A stretch of 64,000 nucleotides of DNA from Aplectana chamaeleonis (GCA_029168955.1 JAPDOI010000441.1:496001-560000); one strand, 5' to 3'; numbered from the stretch's first letter, positions 49,935 to 60,516 are shown. Notes: generated from the letters alone by a model not told the origin. Translations and numbers: made by a program.

Positions 49935-50563
49935 CTATACACTTGTTCCCCAGCTACTCCATTCAGAAAGGCGCTTTAGGAGTCTGATGACGTCGTAAAG
50001 TGAGCGAACAGCTTCGCTGACCAAAAATATGTGCTTACATCCGAGCAGACATTTGAAAAATTTAATGAGAGGATTAAGGCAGCCTTCCTTTCTACTGATC
50101 GGTACCAGTGTGCTTATTCCTACATGGTCCATAGACGACAGTAGCAGCTTTGAACTCGTCAGTTCTCGATCGATGTAGAGTGCAGAGCGCGCGCATCGAA
50201 GGTGATGCGCACCTTTACAAGCAAGCGCCGATCGATATCGTCGATTTCCAAGCAAATGTACCAAATGGGTCCTACTGTGCTTCTTTGGGCCAGAATCCGG
50301 TCCGCAATTGCGTCTCGACACGCTTTGCGGCAGCGCTCTTTCGAGTCGGAAGAGTTTCCAGCGCCGCAGCCACTGATCTGTTGACTCTGTACGGGTTTCA
50401 GTAACTGGAAACTAGACAAAATATAAAAAGGCCAGGTCGAGGTATATGGCGAATGGTTCTCGTCAGAAGACATGAGGGGACCTGTAGACACCTTGATTCG
50501 ATGCAAGTTGTCGCACCAGATGGCCTGTTCTGGCCCGTTGGCACGAAATTTAGAGGCAGTTAT
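49935..50563 (-). CDS. Candidate gene exons, unknown product
   Basis: Exon 50492-50563 (acceptor CATTTCCACAG, donor AAG|GTGTCT) reads ITASKFRANGPEQAIWCDNL then HRIK. After a roughly 87 bp intron ending CTAGTTTCCAG, an exon from 50404 reads SQQISGCGAGNSSDSKERCR, KACRDAIADRILAQRSTVGP and IWYICLEIDDIDRR in phase. It either runs to a stop at 50159 or splices near 50211 into another frame that reads SSMDHVGISTLVPISRKEGC, LNPLIKFFKCLLG and on to a TAG at 49935. The junction between these two frames is unclear. Unrecognised; it lies about 0.3 kb from the broken RTE. Confidence 0.45.
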
Positions 50564-50824
50564 CTGTGGAAATGTGATGGTGGCATTTTGGTGAGCTCTA
50601 GAACACTTGAGTTCACTTGATCGTCGGATCCAAAGTTTTGATCTCTGCACAAGGCTACGAACGATTTCTCACACCTTGAGTTCAAAGACATGTAAAATCG
50701 ATGCAAAATTTTTTTCGCAAGAATTTGCATCAGCACAGAGAACACATTTTTTAAATATTTTCTTTCGGTTTCTTGTCTGAAACTTTTTTTGTTTTCAGAT
50801 TTTTTAGTTTTACTATTTTTCGCA

Positions 50825-50991
50825 CCGCCTGTTGCCAATGGAGTTCTGGAAGTGTGTGTCCGACTAATCGAGGACACGAACGTAAAAGCAAAAGCGAAAT
50901 CTCGTACACCTGTCGGACTCACATCAGCTTTCCAGATCAAAACAGAACTAAGATGAATAACTGTAACAGGATTTTTTGTATTCAACCCTAA
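50825..50991 (+). pseudogene. Old RTE copy, piece 1 (RT domain)
   Basis: Matches the young RTE at about 55690-55850 ('ctaatcgaggaca', 'cgtacacctgtcgga', 'tcagctttc'), reading RTPVGLTSAF. It is broken at a CTAA by the TIR element at 50992-52371. Confidence 0.8.
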
Positions 50992-51109
50992 AGGCACTGT
51001 CCAACCTCAGAATCATTTTTCTAGCTGTCTCAAAAGCGGTCCCATGCTGATTCCAATGATGTCTCTAGAATGGTACAAGACCACTGGAAACGGAGTCATG
51101 GCACCTTAA

Positions 51110-51659
51110 AGGCAGTGGTCACGTTGAAAAACGTTATCGAAAAAGACTACAAAAATCAGCTTAGATCAAAAACAGCTGAAAAACTATGAAGTTAGCGCGG
51201 TGAAAAACGGGCTAGAATTAGAGTTGCTAGGGGCCAAAGATTCCAGTTTGTGCACACGTGCACAGCGATGACGAAAAAGATCGCAGTCTCATGCCGAGCA
51301 GTCAAAAATCATCGACATTCAGAGGACCATATAAATGCAAATTTAACGAATAAAAGCAGTTGAACAGTGAAAGCATCATTTCAGTCAATGTTTTTAACTA
51401 GATGTGTACATAAATTCGAAGGTTCATTTATTGAAATTCAATTTCAAGCCAGCTGATGTTCTTGATATAAGAGGTCATCGATGCCTATGATGTGGAGTGG
51501 GCTCGTCCACCATCAAAAGACAAGAAAGTTCAGGTTTCAAATTTGGCCCGAAACAGTGGTTTTTTCGCGTTTTTTTTCTCATAGGTCCTACTACTCGAGA
51601 CCCAGAAAAGGGTTTAGAGAGAAAAAGATGACAAGCATATTTGATCGCGACCACTGCCT
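51110..51659. mobile_element. Non-autonomous TTAA element, family A copy 3
   Basis: TTAA|AGGCAGTGGTCACGTTGAAA ... GATCGCGACCACTGCCT|TTAA. Inverted relative to copies 1 and 2. The right TTAA (51660-51663) is shared with the family B copy. Confidence 0.9.
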
Positions 51660-51663
51660 TTAA

Positions 51664-52135
51664 AGGCAGCATACACGCTCGCAAAAGTTGTTGAGATAAC
51701 TACATTAGTGGGGTTGTACGGGCCCTAGAAGAGCCCTCACGAAGGTGGGAGAGTTGAATACGAGTTAAAATGACCGTATTTGAGCCGTATTGAGTCACAA
51801 AATCATTCTTTCTCCGCCCACCGATACGGGCTCCGCCCCTCAATACCAATGTTCAATGCTCGATTACGGTCATTTTGGCTCATGTTTTACGCTTCTAACG
51901 TCGTAAGCGTTCCAGAAAGGGTCGTACGAATACATTAGCGTCGTTATCCCAACAAATTTGTCGCTAGCTCCGCTATTTCAGCCAATGCACTTCTGGGCCA
52001 ATGTAGAACGAACCGTTATATCATCATTTCAGTTGATTTTTTTCCGGTTTTTTTCGTTATCTCTGAATATTAACAGCTTCAGACCTTCGATTCATTTCAT
52101 AAAATTGATATCATTTTTGAGCGTGTATGCTGCCT
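51664..52135. mobile_element. Non-autonomous TTAA element, family B copy 3
   Basis: AGGCAGCATACACGCTCGCA ... GAGCGTGTATGCTGCCT, followed by a CTAA. It abuts family A copy 3 exactly as at 1896-1901. Confidence 0.85.
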
Positions 52136-52371
52136 CTAATAATTGAGCTTCAGAAGGTTGATGGAGGAAATGTCCGAGACTTTTAAATTCTGTCCTTTGC
52201 AACCGATTTATGCGAGCCGACCTGGATGAGAGATCCTGATGTGGGCGCCACAGGGTGGCTTCTTCCTATATCTCGCTTATCCGGAGGAATCGAAAACCCG
52301 TTACATGGAGTGGGTCTACTTCACGATTCTGTGGAAATCTCAAATTTCGTCCCTCAGCTTGGACTGTGCCT

Positions 52372-52728
52372 TTAATGACATCGACGAGGTACTAAAATCA
52401 TCAAGGGTGGCATGCATGAATGCGGCGGCGAGATTCGGGAAGCGCAACGCCGCACGCTTGAGTCCGGATTTCGATTTAAAATGTGGTGCGTGCGCTCGAC
52501 ATTGCGCGTCGCGCACACGCACCCTTGTCGAATCGGAGTACGTCGACGGCACTGTGCTATTCACTGGTATCAACGCAAAACTGTGAACGATTCTTTTGAC
52601 GACAGATATAAGCAGATGTATGTCTCTGAGAAACCTTCAACACGAATTTGCCTGTACGGATGGCGTGTCAAAATTATGGTGATTTCTGCTATTTTGGCTG
52701 AATGCTGCAGAACGATGAAAGTCACAAT
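52372..52728 (+). pseudogene. Old RTE copy, piece 2 (YADD region and downstream)
   Basis: Resumes directly at the TTAA ending the TIR element ('aatgacatcgacgag' for young 'gatgacatcatgcg'). It reads TLVESEYVDGTVLFTGINAK, where the young copy has SLVDLEYADDIVLFAENNAK, so the catalytic YADD box has decayed to YVDG. It ends at the 12-bp target duplicate of the young RTE (52717-52728). Confidence 0.85.
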
Positions 52729-52769
52729 TGACTTACTTGACTTAATCGGTTGGCTTTCGCCTGACGCGG

Positions 52770-53592
52770 TCATTCCGCATCTTCACCGAGGTGTGCCGTC
52801 CTAGTAGTCAGCCGTGTCCATTTTTCACGGTCTTCAGCCACAATTTGAACACATTCCATCCAGCAGTCACTATTCCATTTCCTGCGAAACGAAACATCGC
52901 GCCTGAACTGTCTTTCGATGCCGAGTGACTTTAAATCCTCTTTAACCACATCCGTCCAGAACTTTCGCCTACGCCCAGGTGGCCGTTTCCAGACAGGATT
53001 TGGAAGCATTTTTAAAGCGTGTTGTACGAGACGATCCGGCGTTCTTCTTAGTATATGCCCGAGCAGTCGAAGTCGACTTTCCATTGCTGCTTGAGATGGC
53101 GTTAGGAGATGCTGGCACCTCCCTCGTGTCAAGCGTTGATGTACTGCGTCGATTTCCTTGTAAAGGTCTTCGTTATGGCATATACGCGGCCAGAAATATC
53201 CAAGCAAACGCCTAAAAAGCTTCCTCTCCCTGCAATCCAACCTTTCCATCTGCGTTTTCGGTGCTGCCCACGTCTCCGATCCGTACATCATGATAGGGCG
53301 AATAGCGGATAGGTAGACGCGCAACTTGACTTCCTTCGCGATGGTGGTAGACCACAAACACTTGGTTAGAGAATTGAATGCAGACGTAGCTTTCGCACAT
53401 CGTTGTCGAATATCCGCTGCATAACTACCATCGTTCTTCAGCAAACAGCCCAAATAACAGAAATCGTCCACCAGTTCGATACGTTGTCCGTCCACACAAA
53501 CCCCAGTTGAAGGCCTCTGAGAGACCCACATCTGCTTGCATTTGTCGGGACGAAGACGAAGTCCATAGGCTGCGGCATACTTCGAAACGAGG
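52770..53592 (-). pseudogene. RTE ORF, C-terminal part (inverted 3' segment)
   Basis: An uninterrupted frame reads LVSKYAAAYGLRLRPDKCKQ, MWVSQRPSTGV, YGSETWAAPKTQMERLDCRE, RRLLGYFWPRICHNEDLYKE and ends GEDAE and a stop. This is the RT thumb and C-terminal domain of RTE-clade elements. It is separated from the RT core by the inversion, so no complete protein can be made. Confidence 0.9.
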
Positions 53593-53803
53593 GGGTGTGT
53601 ATACAAGTCTGTTGGTACCTGCTCGTTGGTGCCCCTGCTTCTACTGAACCCAGCAGACGTTTGAGTGTACACAGGGAACGTTCGAGCGATATAGCGTGCA
53701 CAACTATATCGCGAAAGTATCCCGCACATTGCATAAAGGTGTCGCCGTCCGGCACACTAAGGCCTCTGGTCCATAACACCTTAGGATCCGTACCTAGGGA
53801 GTC

Positions 53804-56003
53804 ATGGAGTCTTTGGCCACAAGCCACAATTTCGCCACCCTGAACTGTCGATCGCTGTCGAGTGATATCCAAAAAACTGCGCTATCCAGACTTCTGAGCT
53901 ATTTCCATGCACCGTTTGCTGCTTTGCAGGAAACCCGCCTCAAGGATAGACCCGTCATCAGCGTCGGAGAGTACACCATCTACTGCGGTAACGCTGACGA
54001 TAGGAGAGTGGGAGGCTGTGCAATAGCTGTAAGGAAGGATTTCAATGGTATGGTCAAGGAGTTCGGCTCAACGTCGTGTCGGAATGCATTCGTACGACTG
54101 CGGGATCACAGAGGATTCAATCTGTGGATAGTGAGTGCTCATGCGCCCACTGAAACCGCCGAAGACAATTCGAAGGATGCGTTTTATGAGGAACTAAATA
54201 CGTTGCTGGCCAGGATACCTTGTCAACATGCTGTTGTCGTGGGGATTGACGCAAATGCGAAGATGGGACTTGATCAGGAATCCGAAGTACTCGGTAAATG
54301 GTTCTACCCAGTGGAGCAAACATCGGACAATGGCTACCGCCTTGTCGACTTTTGTGAACGCAGTGGTCTGATTATTGCATCGACATTCAAGAGGAATCAT
54401 CGCCGCCATCAGCTTACGTGGCAGGGACCAACCCGGCTATCTCCAGAAGAGCAGCGGAAGCGGAAGATGACAACTTTGAAACTACAGCTTGACTATGTCC
54501 TGACGAGGAATATTCCAGTATCGGACATTCGAAGATCTAGAGCTGTGTGGGATGTCGCATTCGATTCGGATCACCGTCCTGTTCTGTTGAACTTCACTGC
54601 GAGGATTCATAAGAGGAAGCGAGGGGCTCAGCCTCTCCAGAGGATTGACATGACAAGTCTCAGAGATGAAGAGTGCAGAAGGAATTTCCGACAACGCGTT
54701 TCTATTCACATCGGAGTACGGACTAAGAAGAAACTTTGCGACGCGGATTCTTTTGTCAAGTGCATCCAGGACGCTTCGAAAGAGGCACTCCCGGTTGTAC
54801 AGCCTAAGAAGAAGTTCGCCTACGTCTCAGAAGAAACAACATCTACCTACAACAGAGTATGTGCTCTCCGAACTGCAGGAAACTTCGTGGAGGAGAAGCG
54901 TCTGAGGAGGAAGTTGCGTCGGCAGCTTCAAAGTGACCGCGTGGACGTGTAGAGCTAAGGAGTTCGAGAAGGCTTGGGAGGAGAAGAATCCGAAGAAAGC
55001 CTACACGTTGCTGCGACAGTATAGCGGGAAGATGAAGAGATGTTCTCCTGTCTTGAACACTACCAATGGAGTTGCGTTTGGTGATGCGACGCTGCCAATA
55101 TGGAAGGATTACTTCAGTTCACTACTGAATCGTCCAGCGCCATCAGTACCTGAGCTCCCGCATGTTCAGAGAGCACATTACGATGTCAGTGAGGAACCGC
55201 CGACTGAGTCTGAAGTTTTGGATTGTGTCCGGAAAATGAAGAATGGAAAGGCAGGTGGAGATGACAACATCACTGCTGAAATGCTGAAAGCTCTTCCTCC
55301 GTCTGGGATTCGTGAAATGACCAACACCATCCGTGCCATATGGATGAGCGAAAGGATACCCGATTCGTGGAGACATGCGATCATCGTACCTCTTCACAAG
55401 AAGCTATCCGTCACGGATCCTAAGAACTACAGAGGAATCTCTACTTCGTGTCATGTACAAGGTTTTAGAACGTATCATTCTCGAGCGACTTATCAAACAT
55501 CGTGAAGGAACGACCAGAGATGAGCAAGCCGGTTTTCGACCTGGAAGATCGACCATCGACCAAGTGTTCGTCGTGAGAAGAGTAATTGAATCGTGGCAGC
55601 GGTTTTCGGAGCCATTACAGCTTGCTTTTTTGGACTTTGAAGCCGCGTTCGACTCTCCTCATCGTGATCGATTGCTCAATGCTCTGCGAGCAGATGGAGT
55701 CCCGGAAAAGTATGTTCGGTTAATCGAGGACATGAACAAAGGAACAACAGCAGCAGTTCGTACACCTGTCGGATTTACGTCAGCTTTCGAGGTGAAAACA
55801 GGAGTAAGGCAAGGAGCCGTTGCAGGACCTTTTCTTTTCAACTTCGCCGTTGATGACATCATGCGTAGAGTTGCAGAACAGTTTCCTGCGGATGTGATCC
55901 TAACACCATCAGGACGCTCCCTTGTCGACCTGGAGTACGCCGACGACATTGTGTTATTCGCTGAAAACAACGCAAAACTGCAAAGGATTGTGAACCTCGT
56001 ATC
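53804..56003 (+). pseudogene. RTE ORF, endonuclease and RT core (5' segment)
   Basis: The frame starting at the ATG at 53804 contains apurinic-endonuclease motifs: LNCRSL, LQETRL, SAHAPT, GIDANAK, LDYVLTR and DSDHRPV. A frameshift near 54935-54950 leads to the linker and RT start (NGKAGGDDNITAEMLKALPP, DPKNYRGIS). A second frameshift near 55440 leads to AGFRPGRSTIDQ, AFLDFEAAFDS, GVRQGAVAGP and the LEYADDIVLF catalytic box, ending at the inversion breakpoint at 56003. Two frameshifts in 2.2 kb mean it is inactive but young compared with the older copy around it. Confidence 0.9.
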
Positions 56004-56118
56004 GAAAGTCACAATGCGAATATGAAATGAAGGTTCGAAAGCCCCAACTGTACACAGTTCCCCAACGAAGTATTTTTAGGTTACACCTATCATAACGAAA
56101 ATCAAATTGCGCACCTAC
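56004..56118 (+). pseudogene. Old RTE copy, piece 3
   Basis: Starts with the second 12-bp target duplicate and continues the same alignment as piece 2: 'gcgaatatg...ttcgaaagccccaact' against young 'gcggatattcgacaacgatgtgcgaaagctacgtct', then 'attgcgcacctacct' against 'gttgcgcgtctacct'. It breaks at about 56118. Confidence 0.8.
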
Positions 56119-57646
56119 CTACGGACAGTCCACGGCAACGGTAAAAAGGCGGTTTTGCGCTTGCGTATTTCCACTAACAAGGGAAGTGCTTAGTGTCAAA
56201 CGCATCTGCGAAAAGGACTAGTACCATTAGTATCTCTTGTGGCTCAATAGTAGAACTGCGCAGTATCCAGCCCCGAGCTGCAGGTTCCAAGAAGCTTGAA
56301 AAGGTCGTTTTTTTGTGCTTTTTGTACCTTCCAAAAAGCACATTAGTTTTCGGATAATCCGGAAACGGACCTCATAAATGGGTTCAGCGCCCAAAACAAC
56401 CCCTCTGAGCACCAGACTGGCAGCGTTTCGGACTTGTACGGATTTTCAGTTGGCGTTTATCTATACCGATTTGAGGGCTTTGGAAGCGTTCAGAAAAATG
56501 TTCCAGATTTGACTTCAAATTCTCCCAGGGGGGGTTTTTCGGGGCGCTGATCACGAATCTTTGGCTTATTAGTCGATTTTCCGGAGTTTTCGGCAAATTT
56601 TGTTCGAAGCTTCCCGACCAGGGAAAATTTCAAGGGAAAAACGCTACTTTCGCAATTTCCAGATTTCTCTCATAGATATGTCTCAAAATCGTTCTCTGCG
56701 AGTTATTTGGGTAAACACGAATCTGGAGTCCGTTTATCGATTTTTCCGCAGATTACCGTAGATTACGGTGGGTATACCGTAGTTTGGTGAAAATCTCAGA
56801 TTCCACTCAAAATTTGTACACGGGGCTATTCGGGGTGTACAAATCGAATTTAACGTTCGTTTTTCGATTTTCAAAATATTAAGGTGGGTTTTGCCCACTA
56901 AAGGACATGTTACTTACCGTAACCTACAGTAAACCTCAAAAATTCGACGAATGAACCCCAGATTCGTGTTCCCCACCCTAGATATTCCCTACATAAAATT
57001 TTGAGCTAAATCCGAGAAAATTTTTTGAAACTTCAAGGAAAAAATGGCGGATGGAAAAAAAGGAAAGTGGCCTTTTCGCGAAGCTTGAAAAATGCTCATA
57101 ACTTCTTGGAACTTGCAGCTCTGGGCGGAATACTGCGCAATTTTACTATTGAGCCAGAAGGAAACTAACGATAGTAGTCGTTTTCGCAGATGCGTTTGAC
57201 ACTCTAAACACCTCCCTTGTAAGCATTCTGTAGGTTTACGAAGTCGCGCCGCAATCGTCGGCAGGTTTATATTTTTTCCCTGAATTTTGGAGAAAGAATA
57301 CCGGAAACGATGAAAGACGATAAGATTTCCCCCACAAACACATTATCAATACATTGGAAATCTTTATCATAGATACACGCAGGAATATCAAGAAAAGATG
57401 AACAAGTTCAGAAAATGAAATTCCAGAGAAAAACTCACGTTTTCTTGTTATTTCTGCGTGTATCAATGGTAAAGACTATTGACATATTGATAACGTTTGT
57501 GAGTTGGGAGAAGTCAGTGATTTTCAACGTTTCCGAAGTTTTTTTTTGAACTCCAGGAAATATACGGCGCGACGCCCGCAACTTACAGTATGCAGAGTGA
57601 AAATACGCAACCGCACTGCCGCCTTTTTCTGCCGCAGTGAACTATA
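56118..57646. mobile_element. Family D element, most complete copy (carries element E)
   Basis: Long inverted arms: left 'ggcggttttgcgcttgcgtatttcc...' and 'gaactgcgcagtatccagccccgagctgcaggttcc' against the complement at 57105-57215 and 57590-57640. The middle has 'acgaatct' and 'gtagattacggtgggtataccgtag'. It interrupts the old RTE between 'cacctacct' and 'cgctattcgcc'. Noncoding. Confidence 0.75.
57221..57597. mobile_element. Fold-back element E nested in D
   Basis: Left GCATTCTGTAGGTTTACG and right AACTTACAGTATGC are inverted. The arms pair over about 170 bp, for example 'tatcatagatacacgcaggaat' with 'atttctgcgtgtatcaatggta'. It separates the two pieces of the right arm of D. Confidence 0.7.
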
Positions 57647-57999
57647 TACGCTATTCGCCAATCATGATTTACGAATCAGAGATGTGGGCAACACCGAAGT
57701 CGTAACTGGAAAGGTTGGATTGCACACAGAAGAAGCTGTTTAGAAGCTTGCTTGGATATTTACGGCCGAAACTATGTCATAACGAAGACCTCTACAACGA
57801 AATTCGCGCAGTTCACAATCGTTTAGCACCGGGAATGTGTGAGTATCTCCCCACGCCACCTCAAGCGGCAATATAAGGCCGACTTCGACTGTTAAGTCAA
57901 ATACTGAGAAGACCGCCAGATCATTCTGTGCAACACACTCTGAGTGTGCTTCCGAGTCACGTGTAGGAACGGCCGCGTGGACGTAGGCGCAAGTTTTAA
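57647..57999 (+). pseudogene. Old RTE copy, piece 4
   Basis: Aligned to the young copy from 'cgctattcgcc(c/a)(t/a)atcatgat' through 'aaggttggattgca', 'ttgcttggatattt' and 'cataacgaagacct' to 'cgtaggcg(a/c)aagtt'. It has in-frame stops and is interrupted at TTAA (57996-57999) by family A copy 4. Confidence 0.9.
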
Positions 58000-58466
58000 A
58001 GGCAGTGGTCACGATGAAAAACGTAATCGAAAAAACTACAAGAATCAGCCTAGATCAGAAACAGCTGAAAAACTTTGAAGAAATTCAAAAAAAATTATCG
58101 AAATTAAAGGGAAGAAATAAATGCAAATGAACCTAATAAAAACAGTTGAACAATGAAAGCGAGCACTTCATTCATTGTTTTGACTAGATGACGACAGAAA
58201 TATTTGAGCTCGTCAGTTCGGAGGATATTGTTGATTGATTGAATTCCAATTTCAAACCAGCTAATGTTCTTTATATTGGAGGTCATCGATGCCGATGATG
58301 TGGAGTGGGCTCGTTCACCATCAAAATACAAGAATGTTCAGGCTTCAAATATGGCTCAAAACAGCTGTTTTTTAGCGATTTTTTCTCATTGGTCAAACTA
58401 CTCGAAACCCGGAACAGGGTTCAGAGTGGAGAAGAAGACAAGCATATTTGATCGCGACCACTGCCT
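58000..58466. mobile_element. Non-autonomous TTAA element, family A copy 4
   Basis: TTAA|AGGCAGTGGTCACGATGAAA ... GATCGCGACCACTGCCT|TTAA (58467-58470). It is 467 bp, so carries an internal deletion relative to copies 2, 3 and 5. Its insertion site inside RTE sequence shows the TTAA duplication directly. Confidence 0.92.
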
Positions 58467-58697
58467 TTAAACGGATGAGGAGAAAGAAGATTTCAAATCA
58501 CTCGACATTGAAAGGCAATAAAGGCACGAGATTTTCCGTAGGAGATGAATTAAAGACCTAATGGATCATTTTTGTTCAAATTGTGGCTGAAGATTGTGAC
58601 AAGTGGGCATGGCTCGCAACTCGGACGGCTCACCTTGTCAAAGATGCGGACATACTGCGTAAAGCGGAAACCAGCCGATCAAGTCAAGTATGTCATA
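58467..58697 (+). pseudogene. Old RTE copy, piece 5 (3' end)
   Basis: Continues after the family A insertion: 'cggatgagg' (young 'cggatgtgg'), DFKSLDIERQ (young DLKSLGIERQ), 'caaattgtggctgaaga', RTAHLVKDAD (young RTAHLGEDAE), and ends 'gatcaagtcaagta', the same 3' terminus as the young element. Confidence 0.9.
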
Positions 58698-58714
58698 CAT
58701 TCATAATATACCCG

Positions 58715-58890
58715 CTTATGGTTCCCGGACAAAACGCCGCGAAGCGAGGTTTTCCTCATCGTGAGAGATTTAATTTGTTCAGAAAAGCCACAAAGTTTCC
58801 GGACAGAGCGCAGCGAAGCGGCGCGAACCCCCCGGCTTATGGTTCCCGGACAAAGCGCCGCGAAGCGGCGCTTTGGCCGGGTATATAATA
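58715..58890. repeat. Small palindromic repeat N, copy 1
   Basis: Contains 'ggttcccggacaaagcgccgcgaagcggcgctttggccggg' (self-complementary core) and 'cgtgagagatttaatttgttcagaaaagccac'. Related copies are at 59570-59670 and 63145-63290. Confidence 0.7.
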
Positions 58891-59394
58891 AAAGAATCGG
58901 AGCACAAAGTACGACCACCTGGGCCTCCATCACTATAGCACTATTTCGTCACATCTCTAACCACTCCAAAACAGTGTTGAGCTACATGTACATTTCAGTT
59001 TACCAGAACCTTCAAAGTATAGTTAGGCTCATACGATTGTGCACTCATTTAGGGAAGGGTAGGGGGATTACTTTTTCCGGTTCTCAACATTCTGCCCTCG
59101 AAATAGTTAAAAAATCAGCAAGCAGTTCGAGTTCTTTTCATTTCTTCAGCCAAGCGACTTCACCCTGATTACGTGGAGAAGATTCAACTCTCGTCATCAC
59201 CTGAGGTCACAACCTTCGTGCGTTGGTGACACGACAAGATCATTGAAGTGACTTAGAACCACCTCCCGTACTTTATAACCCGCCTCAAACCCAGATGAAC
59301 CGTTATCAAAATCTTTTCAAGCATCTTTAAGATCCATTCGAGGATTTCTGTGTAGCTCAAAAATAATAGAGAATTGCAAAAGACGGGTCCACAA

Positions 59395-59575
59395 AAGATT
59401 TCATTGTCACAACAGGCGATTCCACTGAGAGTAAAGAAGCGGGGTTAGAGTGAAGGATTTCGTGCCCTTCTGGTGCGTTTTTCTCGACTTCTTCGTCATT
59501 TCAGTTCTACTCTGGGGCCAAACAATCGATTTAGCTAATAATCTCAAAATCGAAGATTATCGTGAGCTTGGCCGG
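59395..59575. repeat. Family M fragment, inverted
   Basis: 'gacttcttcgtcatttcagttctac' and 'aacaatcgatttag' match the complement of the left part of 35593-36080, ending 'gattatcgtgagcttgg'. Confidence 0.6.
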
Positions 59576-59670
59576 TGTTTTCCTGACCGTGAGGGATTTA
59601 ATTTGTTCAAAAAAGCCACGCAGTTTCCGGACAGAGCGCCGCGGAGCGGCGCGAACCCCCCGGCTTCTCA
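59570..59670. repeat. Small palindromic repeat N, copy 2
   Basis: Shares 'tttcctgaccgtgagggatttaatttgttc' and 'gcgccgcggagcggcgcgaaccccccgg' with 58740-58840. Confidence 0.7.
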
Positions 59671-60178
59671 GAATTTTGCAAACATGTTACGAACACCTTA
59701 GCCGACATGTTACGCAAGTCTTATGTAGCATGCTGCTATAGCTGCGGAAAGCTGTCTCTATGCGAGACCGATAGCTGTCTACGAAGATGAAGGAAAGCTG
59801 TTATGCTTGCTGCTGAACGCGTCGGTAGGAGCCTCGCTATACTTCCGTGTTTCGCTGCCTGGCGCTCGGGTCAGATTTGGCGTCCGTCAGATTACGATAC
59901 TGATAGATTGCCAACAACGCTGAGGCCAATGGCAAGCAAAATACTGAAGCACAACGAGATTCTAACATGAACTCAAGATGTGAACTCTTACTCCGCTGTT
60001 TGGAGTAGGCTTCCTTACCTTACGCGAAAGGCAGGCCTGCTCATGGACTCGGGCTCAAACAGGTTACAAGTCTGTGGAATTTGATTTTGATGTGCTCTTT
60101 CATGTAGTTATTAAATATTTGGTAATATGTGGCCCTGTCTTATGTCAATAATCCATACTCCCCCTGCTTCATTCCTCA
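59671..60178. other. Stretch without gene
   Basis: Nothing recognised. Confidence 0.3.
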
Positions 60179-60513
60179 GGCCTCCGTCATGGTCGGCCGA
60201 AAACCGGCTGTTCTAGTCCCATCCGGTCGATATCCATGAGACACACGCAGAACGGGAAGAAATGAAGTGATAAAAATCATCCTCAACTGATAAAATTCCA
60301 CCTTCTCTATGTCGTCCTTGGTCGTATTAGGTGGATTTTTATCATTCCAGACGGTTTTTACCAGTTGGGGCCAAATTTTATCACATCAAAGGGCTATTTT
60401 TATCATTCAAAGACGATTTCTATCACTTCATTTCTTCCCGTTTGGCGTGCTTCTCATACCTATCGACCGGGTGGGACTAGGACGGCCGACTTTCGGCCGC
60501 CTATGACGGGGCC
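60179..60513. mobile_element. PIF/Harbinger-like MITE, complete, TCA duplication
   Basis: Inverted ends GGCCTCCGTCATGGTCGGCC and GGCCGCCTATGACGGGGCC with pairing extending over about 140 bp. Three-base TCA on each side (60176-60178 and 60514-60516). The interior is full of 'tgataaaa(a/t)' words. 335 bp, noncoding. Confidence 0.8.
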
Positions 60514-60516
60514 TCA

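Larger units (their letters stand above)
50992..52371. mobile_element. TTAA-group element with two nested insertions
   Basis: Outer ends AGGCACTGTCCAACCTCAG and CTTGGACTGTGCCT|TTAA. Its own sequence is 50992-51109 plus about 52140-52371 and resembles 9059-9400 and the right part of families C/P. Family A (51110-51659) and family B (51664-52135) elements sit inside it at one TTAA. The whole composite interrupts the old RTE. Confidence 0.85.
52729..56003. mobile_element. Young RTE LINE with 5' inversion (twin priming)
   Basis: The 3' segment lies on the minus strand (52729-53592); the 5' segment with endonuclease and RT lies on the plus strand (53593-56003). The two meet head to head. The segments would join within the sequence 'LVSK' after the YADD box. 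Identical 12-bp direct repeats GAAAGTCACAAT flank the whole (52717-52728 and 56004-56015). The 3' end is 'attaagtcaagtaagtcaa' read on the minus strand. Confidence 0.92.
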
